This document shows positions 11,193-21,972 of a DNA stretch of 64,000 nucleotides, one piece after another. How positions within the stretch are numbered: the first letter of the stretch is position 1; every line of letters begins with the position of its first letter. Origin of the DNA: Diphasiastrum complanatum (taxonomy: Eukaryota; Streptophyta; Lycopodiopsida; Lycopodiales; Lycopodiaceae); the NCBI GenBank assembly GCA_029204225.1, contig CM055111.1, positions 42,040,815 through 42,104,814 of the forward strand, written 5' to 3'. Below the pieces are notes generated by a model. The model saw nothing but the letters and a program-made list of their open reading frames with translations, searched no databases and was not told the origin of the DNA. The translations under genes and the position numbers were made by a program.

Positions 11193-13258
11193 TTAGGAGA
11201 AACCAACAACGGTGAATTGCCTCTTGAGAGTACGTAGCTGGCCTTCGGGTGCCTTGAGTGCTTGCTCATCCTCTTGGAGCATGGCGCGTAGGGTTGCCAA
11301 CTCCGTATCCTTGGTAGTGAGCACAACATCATGAAGCTTGCATTGGTCCTGATAAGTTTGTAGCACCCGGGCATAGTGGTCCTTGTAGTACTCGGCGTGC
11401 TTTTTTTGGAGTTTATGTGCGGCCGTTGTATCTTCTTCTACCAATGCTACCATTTGATCTAGTGCAGCTTGGATAGCCTGCACTTGCTGGTCTGCATGTT
11501 GGGCTTTCAGCTCCAGGGCCGCCTGTTGAGTCGTGAAGTTGGCCTGGGCTCTCTACATCTTTGTTTGCTCCTTGAAAACATTGCGCTCGAGCTAGCAGAC
11601 ATAGTCCTTGAGCGATCACTCGTTGGCTCTGAGAGATTTGCGCTCTTGCTCCAAGGCCGTTTGTTTCAGCACCAAGTGCTGGCGATCAGATTAGTAAGTT
11701 TTTTGCGTGGTCCTTTCTTGATCAAGCTCGGTCTGAAGTTCGGACACGAGCTGTTGGTGTTGATGCACTTTCTTCAGCTGGCCTGTCAATTATTGTGCCT
11801 GGCTCTCTTTCCTCTCTCTTTGCAACTGCACGATCTGATTAGTCAAGGCCTACAATGTTTGCTCTGCCACCACTCGGCCGTGAGATTGCTCCGTAACTCT
11901 TTCAAAGAACATCTGATGGAGTTGTTGCTGGAGGCCTGTTAAGGCGGTCCAGCAACCTAGTGCCTAAGAATTCCAGGTGGTAGAGTTACGATGGGTGGTG
12001 GAAGAGGTGTGGTAACAGGAGATGGTCGTAACAGGTGGAACAATGGTGGTGGAGATGGCAGCAATAATAGGAGTTACGATGGGGGTGGTTAGAGCAGTGA
12101 TGGTGGGAACGATAGTGATGCGGAAGGGAGATGAAACAAGTGGGATAGCGACAATGACGAGGGATGAGGTGGTGATGGAGAGAGTGGTGATTGTGGAAAT
12201 GGTAAAAATTGCTACAACGGTGGAAACTGGGAAAGAAATCACAGGACGAACGAGGCTATGCCCAGGGGATGTGATTTGTAGAAGGGGGGGAGGAATGGAT
12301 GGGGCTGGTGCATGTTGGGCTAGTGTGTGTGTGTGTGAGTGGATGGCGTAGGCGACGAGGTGAAGGCGGACAATTGTTGGCCTGCCAACAATAGCGCGAG
12401 AAGATCCTATGAGGATAAGCTAATAGATGGAGAGGAGGGTGGGCGTTCTGACACCTAGATGCTCTAGGTGTGTGTAGGCAATGACGGTGATGAGACCACC
12501 ACAGGTGATCCGTGAGGGGTGCTTGAAAGTAGCCTGTAACTCCTGTACGAGAAATGAGGCCCAATCATAAACAATGTTTGGTCCTTCCATCATTGTCATC
12601 ATGACGATGACTTGTTTGGACATGCGGAGGGGACGCTGGGAACTCACAATGATTGTGGCGGATAAAAAATTGATCGCGTCGAGGAGATTTGGATTTCTGA
12701 GTCATGAGATCAGGTACCCATCATTGGGTTTTGTTTTAACGTCATCTTGATCTGGACGAAGAAATGCGGATATGTCGAATTTGGCGAGTGCGCAGGTGGC
12801 TGGTAGGTGGATGGAAGAGTCAGAGCTATTGAAATTAGCTGCGAGTCGATGGAGACCATGTGGTCTTGCCCTTTATAGGTAACGATGAAATGGTCTTTGT
12901 CAAATGTGGAAAAGACTTGCTCGATCAGAGCAAGGTCCTGGTAAATGGGCACCTCTATGTTGTGGAGGCCTATGACAATTAAGACTGCGAGGCAACTCAT
13001 GGTGCGAAGAGTGGCAATCTCTTGTTCCGTTAGTAACGGTAGGATGGCGTACTGAGATGGCGCTCGTGCAGCACCAACAATAGGTTGGCGGGCAGATCGG
13101 GGAGATGTCTCTCCCTCCTCTTGGTTGGGGGACATGGATGAGGTTGGGGAGGACGTAGAGGGGCTGGGGGAACGGCTGGGTGCGTCGGCGCTTTGAGTGA
13201 GTCGGACTCTTTGGCCAGGAGGGGCAATAGCGCCTAAAATATGGCATTTCGGTGCCAT
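11193..13258 (-). pseudogene. Decayed ORF of a minus-strand element: Pro/Ser-rich start, coiled-coil end
   Basis: The first segment (ATG 13258 to 12710) has a Ser/Pro-rich region (SRSPSPSTSSPTSSMSPNQ), then a folded-looking part (LPLLTEQEIATLRTMSCLAV, FDKDHFIVTYKGQDHMV). The second (12647-12420) includes GPNIVYDWASFLVQELQATF. The last (11483-11193) is a coiled coil rich in Gln, Leu and Lys (HKLQKKHAEYYKDHYARVLQ). A low-complexity GGTGG-rich stretch (12000-12240) separates them. The order and the LTR downstream suggest an extra ORF or a gag-like product of the element with the LTR at 9632-10777. No named domain was recognised. Confidence 0.4.
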
Positions 13259-13279
13259 GGGTAGAATCAAGTACAGAGA

Positions 13280-13548
13280 TGGATGAGGTCTGAGGGTGAG
13301 TTATATTGGGAATGACGAGTTATGAACAGAGGGCGAGTAAAAGAAGATAGATGAGTAATACACAGAGGGCAAGTAATGGGTGCGAGTAAAATGGTGCTGG
13401 TGAGTAATGGACAAATGGTGTTGGCCAGTAATGGACAGCGAGTAACACAAGACACAAGTAATAACAAGTGGCGAATAATACAGAGATGGCGCTAACGAGT
13501 AATGTAAGGCGAGTAATGGCACGAGCTATAAGCTGGCGAGTAATGGGC
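13280..13548. repeat. Loose repeats of (G)CGAGTAATGG
   Basis: The phrase GAGTAAT or CGAGTAA recurs about a dozen times at 15-35-bp spacing (13335-13545), often followed by GGACAGA/GGGC. Period and sequence are irregular, as in a worn minisatellite. Confidence 0.55.
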
Positions 13549-13589
13549 GAGTTATAAGAAAATTTCTTATAACTCCCCCATATATATAG
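13549..13589 (-). promoter_or_regulatory. Perfect hairpin next to a TATA box
   Basis: GAGTTATAAGAAA (13549-13561) and its exact reverse complement (13563-13575) are separated by one base. Then CCCCCATATATATAGGGAG (13576-13594) provides a minus-strand TATA box (CTATATATATGG) about 320 bp upstream of the minus-strand ORF start at 13258. This looks like the promoter of the decayed element. Confidence 0.45.
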
Positions 13590-13599
13590 GGAGATTATA

Positions 13600-14461
13600 A
13601 CTCGCCTACTGCCATTTTTGGACATAAGTCTAATCTATGCCAGATCATCAGTGTTCCGTTTCCATTTGGCTGCCAAATCTATGAGATTCTCTAATCAAAA
13701 CGTCCCATTGTTTACTAAAAATGACAATTTTGTCAAGAAATGGGCCTAACTTGCGTTTCGGTCAGAATTTTTCTAACAAATTCGATCATGCGTTCAAGTG
13801 CAACAGAGGATGATAGTGGCAAGGACAGTGACTACAAAAAATTCACATATGATGAGAAAGGTAAGCAAGTAGTTGGAGGTACACACTTTGCTTTCCTAAC
13901 CTCTTTTGAAGTCATCATCTCTCATTACAGACTGTTCAGGACATTCTTGGGGCAATTTACAAGGAAAACAGAGAAAGGAGGTGCAGGTTTTGGATTTTCA
14001 CACAAGATATGTTCAAGGGCATGGGTAGTGTATACAAGGTGGGATTTTCTAATTATAGGGCTCTGTTGATGCCCTCCCTAACTAGATCTACCTAATCTCC
14101 TTCCTATTCTGAAATCGTTACTTAACTACACTAAGGGACAACTTCCTAGTCTAACAGGTTGATCTACATGTAAATCTAACCTGATTTTTCTAACTTATGT
14201 AAGCTGTCTACTCTAGATTGGTCTAAGCTAGTCTACACCGTTGGCTAGCCTATCTATCTATCTAATTTACCTAAGTACCTAAATCGTGAGCAGAAGAAGA
14301 TGACGAGGATGGTGCTTCTAGCACATCCCTGAGCTCAACATCGGCGGAGTAGTAGTGATGCAACCTGTTGCCATTGATGGGCGTGTCATGCAAATTGCCT
14401 TGTAGGTCGACGAGGATGACTGTGCCATTAGGTTGAATCTCTACTACATGATGCTTTTTTT
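13600..14461. other. No gene seen
   Basis: Short open frames only. A run of T at 14453-14460 directly precedes the Copia fragment, so the junction lies there. Confidence 0.35.
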
Positions 14462-14880
14462 ATGTCTTCTTGTTTGCTAACCAATGATGGAGATATTGAT
14501 CCATGGTGGATTGATAGTGGATCAAGCTTTCATATGACATGTCACAAAGAGTACTTCACTTCTTTGGTGCCTTATGAAGGAGAGAAGAAGGTCATCAACA
14601 TTGCCAATGGTGGTAAATTTGTTATCAAGGTCATTGGTACTATTTCTATTTTTATCTCATCTACAGATATGAATGTTCATTTGAAGAATGTTTTGATCAT
14701 ACCTCCCATTACTAAGAATGTGCTTAGTGTGTGTCAAATGGTTGACAAAGGGTTCAAAGTGGAATTTGTTGGTGATTCTTGTTTGATAAAAAAGAATGGA
14801 GTCTTGATTGCTGAAGGCAAGAGACAAGGTGAGCTCTACAAACTTGATGGATTTGTTGGTTCTGACCATGGTGGTTGTTG
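14462..14880 (+). pseudogene. Copia protease fragment
   Basis: The frame starts near the Copia aspartic protease: WWIDSGSSFHMT carries an intact D-S-G active site, followed by the NIANGGKFVIKVIGT and NVLIIPPITKNVLSV strands and the start of the pre-integrase region (GKRQGELYKLDGF). It then leaves Copia homology at about 14880. It resembles the protease at 31585-32205, so the two are one subfamily. Gag, integrase and RT are absent. Confidence 0.85.
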
Positions 14881-15269
14881 TCCGATTCTAGGAATGACAT
14901 GGAATATTCTAGAAGCAAGAGGCTTTTGCAATAAGCCCAAACAATACATAAATAAAGTAGAGAGTCGGAAGTATTAGAAACAGACGACCAGTTGGCATCT
15001 TGCGTGTGTGAGTCCAACATTGGGCCTTACTAACTAAGTGCCATGGAGCACAATTATTCAATAAAGTATTTTAAGCTTAGCTTTTGTAAGTTCTTAAGTT
15101 GGGAAACACAACTTGACCTCAAAAAACACAAAGTGATCTTGACAGTCAAGATAGTGGACCTGATGGAACTTCAACAGCCAATCAGAGTGAAGGGGACTCA
15201 CCTCTTAAATCTATCCTCGTATTTGATCATCTTCTACTCTTCCTAATAAAACTCTATCTGTTTCACTTT

Positions 15270-15272
<3 letters not shown>

Positions 15273-15304
<32 letters not shown>
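15273..15304. repeat. (CT)16 microsatellite
   Basis: 32 bases of uninterrupted CT. Confidence 0.97.
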
Positions 15305-15305
<1 letters not shown>

Positions 15306-15429
15306 GCATATTCTGTAGGAAGATCAATATGGAGATGATACTTAGACATCTTGATAATTGATAGATTAATCTAGTAAGAAACCAAATTGTTATGTATCTT
15401 GCAAGCTATTAAAACTCGTCTTAATTGAA

Positions 15430-15690
15430 AAAAAATTTCAACTGCAAAAGTTTGAAATGACCTTGGCGCTCTTTTTGATCCAACACACTCCATGTTTCTT
15501 GCTTTATAAGCAAAATCAAAGCTTTGCAGTTATGAATAGAATACTTTTTCAATAGATGTGTGTTGAAATTGCAAAAGTTTGAAATAGCCTTGCCGCTCCT
15601 TTTGATCCAACACACTCCATATTTTCTAAATTGCAAAATTAGATTCACGTTGGCGCTCATTGTGATCCAATCTATTCAAAGTTTCTTGGA
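15430..15690 (+). repeat. Tandem repeat, 2.5 imperfect units of about 125 bp
   Basis: 'TTGCAAAAGTTTGAAAT..CCTTG.CGCTC' then 'TTTTGATCCAACACACTCCAT' occurs at about 15437 and 15565. A shortened third unit (AAATTGCAAAATTAG, then TTGGCGCTCATTGTGATCCAA) follows at 15630-15672. Confidence 0.7.
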
Positions 15691-15939
15691 TGATATTCAG
15701 ATTGATAAGACTGTTTTTCTTTTATGTGAAAGCTATGAGTAGATGGAAAGAAACTTTGATGTGCAATACGATTTGCATTTACATGAGAAGTCATGTTAGT
15801 TAATGGTAGAAAATAGAATCTTGAAGTATGGACCCCACGTGTTGCGGCTACCTAACTTCCAGTTAACTACACACGTTACTAGTGAGGTCAAGTCAACGGA
15901 GTTGTGCAGGCAAACAATAAGCCGGTCGGAGTTTTAGAA

Positions 15940-16700
15940 TTCGACGATTATCTCTCTCTTATGTGGCATTTCTTAGACAGCCCTTTTGGGCCTTGGAACT
16001 CCTCTAATGCTTGCCACAACATCTATATCTACTTCCATGTCTATTATATCACCCACACCATCTACCGATGCCACTACCACCACCCTACCTTAAATCTTTC
16101 TATTTTTCACCATCTCACTATTCATTTGAAAAATTCCTAGTCTTTTCAGACTCAAGTAGTATTACTGAGGCAGCTAAAAGGTCATTACAATGTCTTGCGG
16201 AGACCAACTACCACCTACATTGGTTGATCAGCCATCACCAAGTAAGTGGTGGTCAAAGCTCGACACTGCAAAGGTCTAAGACTACAACTGTAGCATTATC
16301 AGTTCCTTCACTCTTCCACCAAACCCCTCATCATGTTTCCCTACCATCATCAACCCATCCGTCCAAATTTGTTTCTACCACCAATTTCACAACCCCCTTA
16401 AAGGCTTATAACCCAAGGTTTGTGCAACCTACCAATTGAAAATTCTCCTCTTCTCGTCGAGACAAAAGTGTCAATGAGACCGAGACTTTGATTGGGAGAA
16501 GAACTGAGGAAACACCCCGAAGTAGAAAGGATGATACAAAGAGTGGCAAGGCAATTGGTGAATATCTGGCAAGACCTTCGAGAAAATTGTCCGAGGAATC
16601 CAAAGGAAATATCCGAAGGCAATTTGATGATCGAAAAGAGTCGGAAGATTTTTCAGAGGACAATATGTTCATATAATTGAGAGTTGGTATATGAACAAGT
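15940..16700 (+). mobile_element. Fragment related to the 3' interior of the gag-only element at 46-53 kb
   Basis: This stretch matches the reverse complement of 48190 down to about 47400 in order: the Pro/Ser/Tyr-rich start, 'GGAGACCAACTACCACCTA.ATTGGTTG', 'AAGTGGTGGTC.AA.CTCGACA.TGCAA' and 'TATCAGTTCCTTCAC'. It encodes a partial frame (16011-16439) then a charged one (16492-16680: EELRKHPEVERMIQRVARQ). No known domain was recognised. It appears to be a partial second copy of that module, without LTRs or gag. Confidence 0.6.
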
Positions 16701-16739
16701 TTATACCAGAAATCAGGCCTTATGTCATGTGCCAAATCT

Positions 16740-18095
16740 AAGCAAATAGCAATTACAATGGAAGTAAAGCTAAGAGCAAGAAAAGTACAAAGAATTCAAG
16801 ATAGCATATCCATAGAAAGCTAGAAACACAAAGATCTCCATAGAATCACAATAGAAATGAAGACATTAAAAGCTTAGAGTGTTAGAGGGTAAGGGCCAGA
16901 TCTGTGTGTCGAGGGTATTTCACGCTGGATCACCTGCTTGGTGCCAGAGTCTTCTGGGAACGAGGAGGCCATATTAGTAGTGATAGTTAAAGGGCGAAAA
17001 GTAGGAAAAACGGTGGAAAAGGTAAAAAGATGTGGAAACGAGAAAAAACTGTGAATAACGAGTGTCGGATGGCAAGAACTGTACTTCAGAGTGCAGATTT
17101 GTGTACAGAGAACATGGAAATTTCAATGAAAATTTGAGCAGAGCTTCGCCAGCAAAGGTGACAAATGACTCAAATTCAGCCCTTATATAGCGGAATTTAG
17201 AGTGCGTATTAGGTGAAATCCACTTTCTCTTGTTCAGTTCCACCCAAATTTTGGCAGGGACCTTCTTCACAAAATTCTAAGACTTCAAAGAAGTCTGCGA
17301 GAGTTCAGAAGTGATTTGACTACCTTGCGAAGGTTTTGCGAGGGTTCAAATTGTCTACAAGGGTTCAAATCTTGCAGGAGGTGATCTCTCGCACAATATG
17401 TTTCTGTGATTGGATTTTCAAGATCAGACCATATAGGCAAGCTAATTTTACTGCTCTATTCCATTTAGGCACCTTGCAAAGGTTGGTAGGATGATCTTGA
17501 TGCTCTACGAAGGTTCTGAAGAATTAGCTTTTGTGAACCCTCGCATACACTAAAAAATGTTGATTTCTCCATCAAAAACTCTTGCAGAGATTTTTATGGA
17601 TTCATTTGGGTTAGATCTAGTGACTGTCCAGGTTTCAAGAGCTATCTCCCAGGGGATCTCCAAAAATTATGAAAAAAGCACTCTTTTAGAGTGTTTTTTG
17701 ACAAGATCTTGAGATTCTCTGATTTTTAACTTTTGCAAACTGGTAATCAGCTTCATCCATGCTTGATCTGACTGTTGGTAGTTCTCTGGAAGTTGTGTTG
17801 GACATCTGGTAATAGATCCATCAATTTTGGGTGAATTTTGCTTTTAATTTGCCATAGTTATTGATCGAGGTCTCTGATTTGCAAATTTAGGGGACTTATT
17901 GGCATAATCTGATGACCTGCTTTCTTCTTGATCCCATCTGAATCAGGATCCCTCTTGGATCCTAATGGATTTCTCTGATCTTGCCAGATCTGGCCAAATC
18001 TCTATGAATCTGGCTTGATTTGGCTTGATCTTCCTAGGTCTAGTTGTGGTGGCCTAGTAGAATAGCTTTTCGTAATGTGCCACCACCAATCTAGA
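16740..18095. other. No gene seen; possible 3' region of the Gypsy element
   Basis: No coding region is supported. 'TTGGTGCCAGAGTCTTCTGGG' at about 16939 resembles a plus-strand Gypsy-type primer site, but no LTR could be confirmed next to it. The rest (17300-18090) repeats phrases such as GCGAGGGTTCAAA and TCTGATCTTGCCAGATCTGG in a worn manner. Confidence 0.3.
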
Positions 18096-18101
18096 TCTAT
18101 C

Positions 18102-21100
18102 TCACTGCGGTGGCCAGTACTTGTGCAATTGGCTATCCTTGATGGGTGTGTCGAACAGTGTCCCATCTAGGTTCTCTAGATTCACGGCTCCATGATTGAG
18201 AATTTCTTTGATCTGATAAGGTAATTTTTCCTTGATTGCCTTGGTTTTATACATCAGGACTAGATCTCTGGAACACAGATCCTTCTTTTGTAACCGGTGA
18301 TCGTGCCATGCTTTGCGTCTTTCCTTTTCAGCTGCCAGTGCATGCACAACTAGTAAGCGTGTTTCACAGAGTTTATGCAGAGCTTTGTGGCGTAGTTGTA
18401 GATATTTGGATTCATTAAGACATTGTGTTGTGGCAATCCTTAATGAAGGGACTAAAAACTCTATTGGCATTACAACATCCTGACCATATACCAATTGGAA
18501 AGGTGTTTGATCAGTGCTTCCCTTATATGTTGTCCTGAATGCCCACAGAGCAGCATGCAACTTATGTTCCCAATCTGATCTGCTATCTTCAACTGTTTTC
18601 ATGAGCACGCTACACAAGATCTTGTTGGATGATTCTGCTTGCCCATTACCACGAGGATAATAAGACGTACTGGTTCAATGGATCACAAAAAATTCCTCCA
18701 ATAGGACTTTAATGGTCTCATTGATGAAATGACTACCACGATTGCTGACTAGCTCCATCGGGCATCCAAAGCGCACAATGATATTTTCATAAAGGAACTT
18801 GGCAGTGGTCCTAGAATTAGATACTCTTATTGCCTTGGCTTTGACCCTGGGTACTTCTTGCTGCAGGGTGAATTGGACCGATGTAATCCAATCCCCACTT
18901 TTCGAATGGTTCTTGGGCTAAGATCGGGTGTAGTAGATCATAATTCAATCTCGTTGGTCTCCTCACCCTTTGGCACACATCGCACTTTCTCAAGTATTCC
19001 TCCGTATCCTTGTGAATCATTGGCCACCAGCATCTTGATTGCAAAATCTTGCGAACTGTAATGTCGGATGCAAAATGGCCTCCACCCATGCCTTCATTTG
19101 AAATTGAAATGATTTGGGTGGTCTCATGTGAAAGAATACACCGCCGAGGAATCCCATCTGGTCCTCTTTGATACAATTGGCCGATAATCAGCTGATAAGG
19201 TCTAGCCTTAAAGATCAATTTTCGCTGATCCGTCTTTGGTAGTGATTTGTCTGGTTGGCCCCGCATTAGATATTCAACAATGTCGGCAGCCCATTCTGGT
19301 ACTGTGTCTACGTGAAATAAGGCAACATCGGCCAGCTCATCGTTAGGTTGGGTTTCAACCTCCTTTCCCTTGATTCGTGACACATGATCTGCCATGTAGC
19401 GTTGTTTTCCCTTGCGGACTACTATACGAAAATCAAACTCCAACAACAGAAGTAACCATTTTGTGATTCTACCTGTGTTGCAAGTTTTGTTAACGAGATA
19501 TAGCAAGGGTTGATGGTCCGTGTAAAAAGCAAAATGTGTGGCCATCAAGTAGTGTCGAAATTTCTTAACCGCATAGATCATCACCAGTGCTTTCCGCTCT
19601 GTGGTTGAGTAATTCATTTATGTATTGCTGAGTTGTCGACTTGCAAATCAGATTGGAAAATCAATTTTGTGTTCACCTGGCTGGGTTAAGACTGCTCGAA
19701 CTGCATACTTCGATGCATGCACATAAAATTTAATGGACCAATTGGGTGGACGTAAGATTGGTGCTAAGACCAATGCATCTTTAATCTTTTGGAAAGCCTT
19801 TAGGGCTTCCTCGTTCCAATATGGATCCATTGTGAGTTTGTGAATTGGTCGGGCTAACTCCACAAAATCTAGAATGAAGATCCTATAATAGTTAGCATGA
19901 CCCATGAAGATGTAGACTTTGCGAATCGTCCCCGGTGGTGGTAGATCACCAATGATCCTGATCTTTGACAGTTCTATGGAGATCCCGTGTCTTGACACTA
20001 TATGGCCGAGAATCAAGCCATGTGTAACCCAAAATTGACATTTTTCTGGATTCAAGGAGATCTAAAAATTGCGACATTTTTGTAGAACTTTCTCCAAATT
20101 GGATAAGTGTTTTGAGTCTAGTCCATGCACACAGATTGTCCAAGAAAATTTCTAGAAATTTTTGCAAATATTCTTTGAATGTCGCCTGCATGACACGCTA
20201 AAAAGTGCTTCGGGCATTGCAAAGTCCGAATGGCATCACTTTATAGGCATAGATTCCCCATTCTGTGGCGAATATTGTCTTGTGTTGGTCTTGGGGGGCT
20301 ATCTTCACCTGGTTGTAGTCGTTGAAGCCATCTAGACAACTATAGGCTTTGGCTCCAGCTACTGTGTTGAGGACACTTTCCGTAAAAGGAAATGATCCTT
20401 TTTGGTGACTGGATTTAGCACCTTCAGATTCACATAGATTCGCATTTTGCCGTTCTTCTTGGGTACTATAACTATCGGTCATATCATTCCGTGTGCTCAA
20501 TTTCATAAATGAAATCTGCATCTAACAACTTTTTCAACTCCTGCTTGATCAGCTCTGGGTAGTTCGGGTTGCAGCGGTAGTAACGACTCACCTTGGGGAC
20601 TGCTCCATCCACCAAGGGTATGGTGTGTTGGACTACTGTTGGTGGAATGCCCTTCAGATCACTATAACTCCAGGCAAAACAGTCTTTATACTCCACCAAC
20701 AAGGATCGTAGTCTCTTGAATTGTGTGGGCGTTAACTGTTCTCCCACATGCACTATCTTTTCTTCTTCACCTGGCTCGGCAAGGTTCATTGGTTGTGTTT
20801 GCGCAGGTCCCTCAAAGACTTGTTCCGCCAATGCCTGACTTTGATCAGGTTCTCGCTGGGCTTGCGGCATCATAATTACCACGTCGTCCAAGGTATAATT
20901 CTTGAAAGTCTCAGGCATCTCGTGAACTGGAGCTCGTTGAGATTCCTCTTTTAGCATATTGATCTTAGCCCGACTGGTTATCTTTTGGTTTTCTGTCATT
21001 TGTGTAGAAGATGATGCCGTATCTGAGTCCATCTTGATTGATTTCAAGGAATCCGACACCTTCTTTTTGCTCTTTTTTGTCATTTTGGTGGATTTGCCCT

Positions 21101-21569
21101 TGTTGTCTTTCATCGGAACTGACGTGACATTCACCTCGTAGTTGTGAATATCAACATCCACTGTAGCTATCGCCTCTTTGGGTAGATCACTCCATCGGAT
21201 CACCTGGTTGTAGCATTGCTTCAACTGATTTTTCTTATTCGCATGTGCCTTGGGTGGATCGATCCTTGAGACTTTTGCCAAAGCAGACTTTTGCGGCGGT
21301 TGAGCTGATACCTTTTTGATTTCGTAATGATCTGGGTCCATGTGGTGTAGGACCTGCTCATCAGTCAGCTCAATCTCCTTATTATAAGTCAGAGCATGTT
21401 GCCAAGGGACTAAATCATCGTCCACTGGGGTCTCAATAGCTTCTGCTGACAGCCATGCTACATTTATCATATTCACCCCAAATGTGATTGGTGTGTCCAT
21501 AGTGTAACATTTGGGGTGAAGATGTGCTGGGCTCAGCATCTGATTCATATTGACATGTTCGGCAGTCAA
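18102..21569 (-). pseudogene. Ty3/Gypsy pol: RT, RNase H, integrase
   Basis: Read from 21569 downward: a Lys/Thr-rich linker, then the RT N-terminus (YKDCFAWSYSDLKGIPP, 20484-20700), RT core (YSCLDGFNDYNQVKIAPQDQ, VMPFGLCNARSTF, 20198-20400), the catalytic strand (EIFLDNLCAW near 20145), the connection and thumb (MNPEKCQFWVTHGLILGHIV), RNase H (NYSTTERKALVMIYAVKKFRH, 19617 onward), the integrase HHCC zinc finger (CDVCQRVRRPT near 18970) and integrase C-terminus (HAALWAFRTTYKGSTDQTPF, 18102-18617). Frames change at least five times, part of the integrase core (18617-18817) has stops, and the RT active site reads DN instead of DD. Gag, protease and LTRs are missing; the upstream side is cut by the Copia LTR near 21700. 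Confidence 0.92.
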
Positions 21570-21746
21570 TAGTTTCTAATGCATCTGTCCATCTCACTAC
21601 ATCCGTCTCTAAATCATAGTGACCTCCCTTGGCTGCCCTTGGGCGATGCAAAAGACTTAGAATTTGCTTCGAACAGGAACACTAATCATGCTACATAGTA
21701 ACACAGACAGAAAACACTCCCCACAGCAAGCTCACATAGCAATCAT

Positions 21747-21915
21747 CTGTCTCAAAATGAAATTGCATTGTACATATAGTTGTTCACTCAGGCAACCCAT
21801 GCATGCCGTTGGCAAGACGCGCGTCCCGTCGACTTGCCTCATGGCGAGGCCAACTGATTCTTATCAACTGATAGGACCCACAGTACAGTAGCACAGTGAT
21901 TCTACTTTAATTCTA
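21747..21915 (-). repeat. 3' LTR (partial) of Copia element G
   Basis: Begins CTGTCTCAAAATGAAATTGC and ends GATTCTACTTTAATTCTA; both ends recur at 26673-26851. The sequence to its left belongs to a Gypsy element, so the LTR may be truncated there. Confidence 0.7.
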
Positions 21916-21972
21916 GCTCTCTCCCTTAAAGTAGAGTCTACTTTTTATACAGTCATATACATAGCTTTAAAG

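Noticed and set aside
11469-11942. 157-codon plus-strand frame
   Set aside because: Antisense to the coiled-coil end of the minus-strand ORF; Leu-rich composition is what a reversed coiled coil gives.
12022-12351. Val/Met/Gly-rich 109-codon plus frame
   Set aside because: Product of the GGTGG-rich low-complexity stretch; no protein-like variety.
13270-14461. A right-hand partner for the LTR at 9632-10777
   Set aside because: No stretch here matches the LTR start TGTTAGAAGATTATGG or its other end, so a complete element was not called.
16939-16960. TTGGTGCCAGAGTCTTCTGGG as a Gypsy primer site with an LTR before it
   Set aside because: No LTR start, TATA box or partner LTR could be matched; too weak to annotate.
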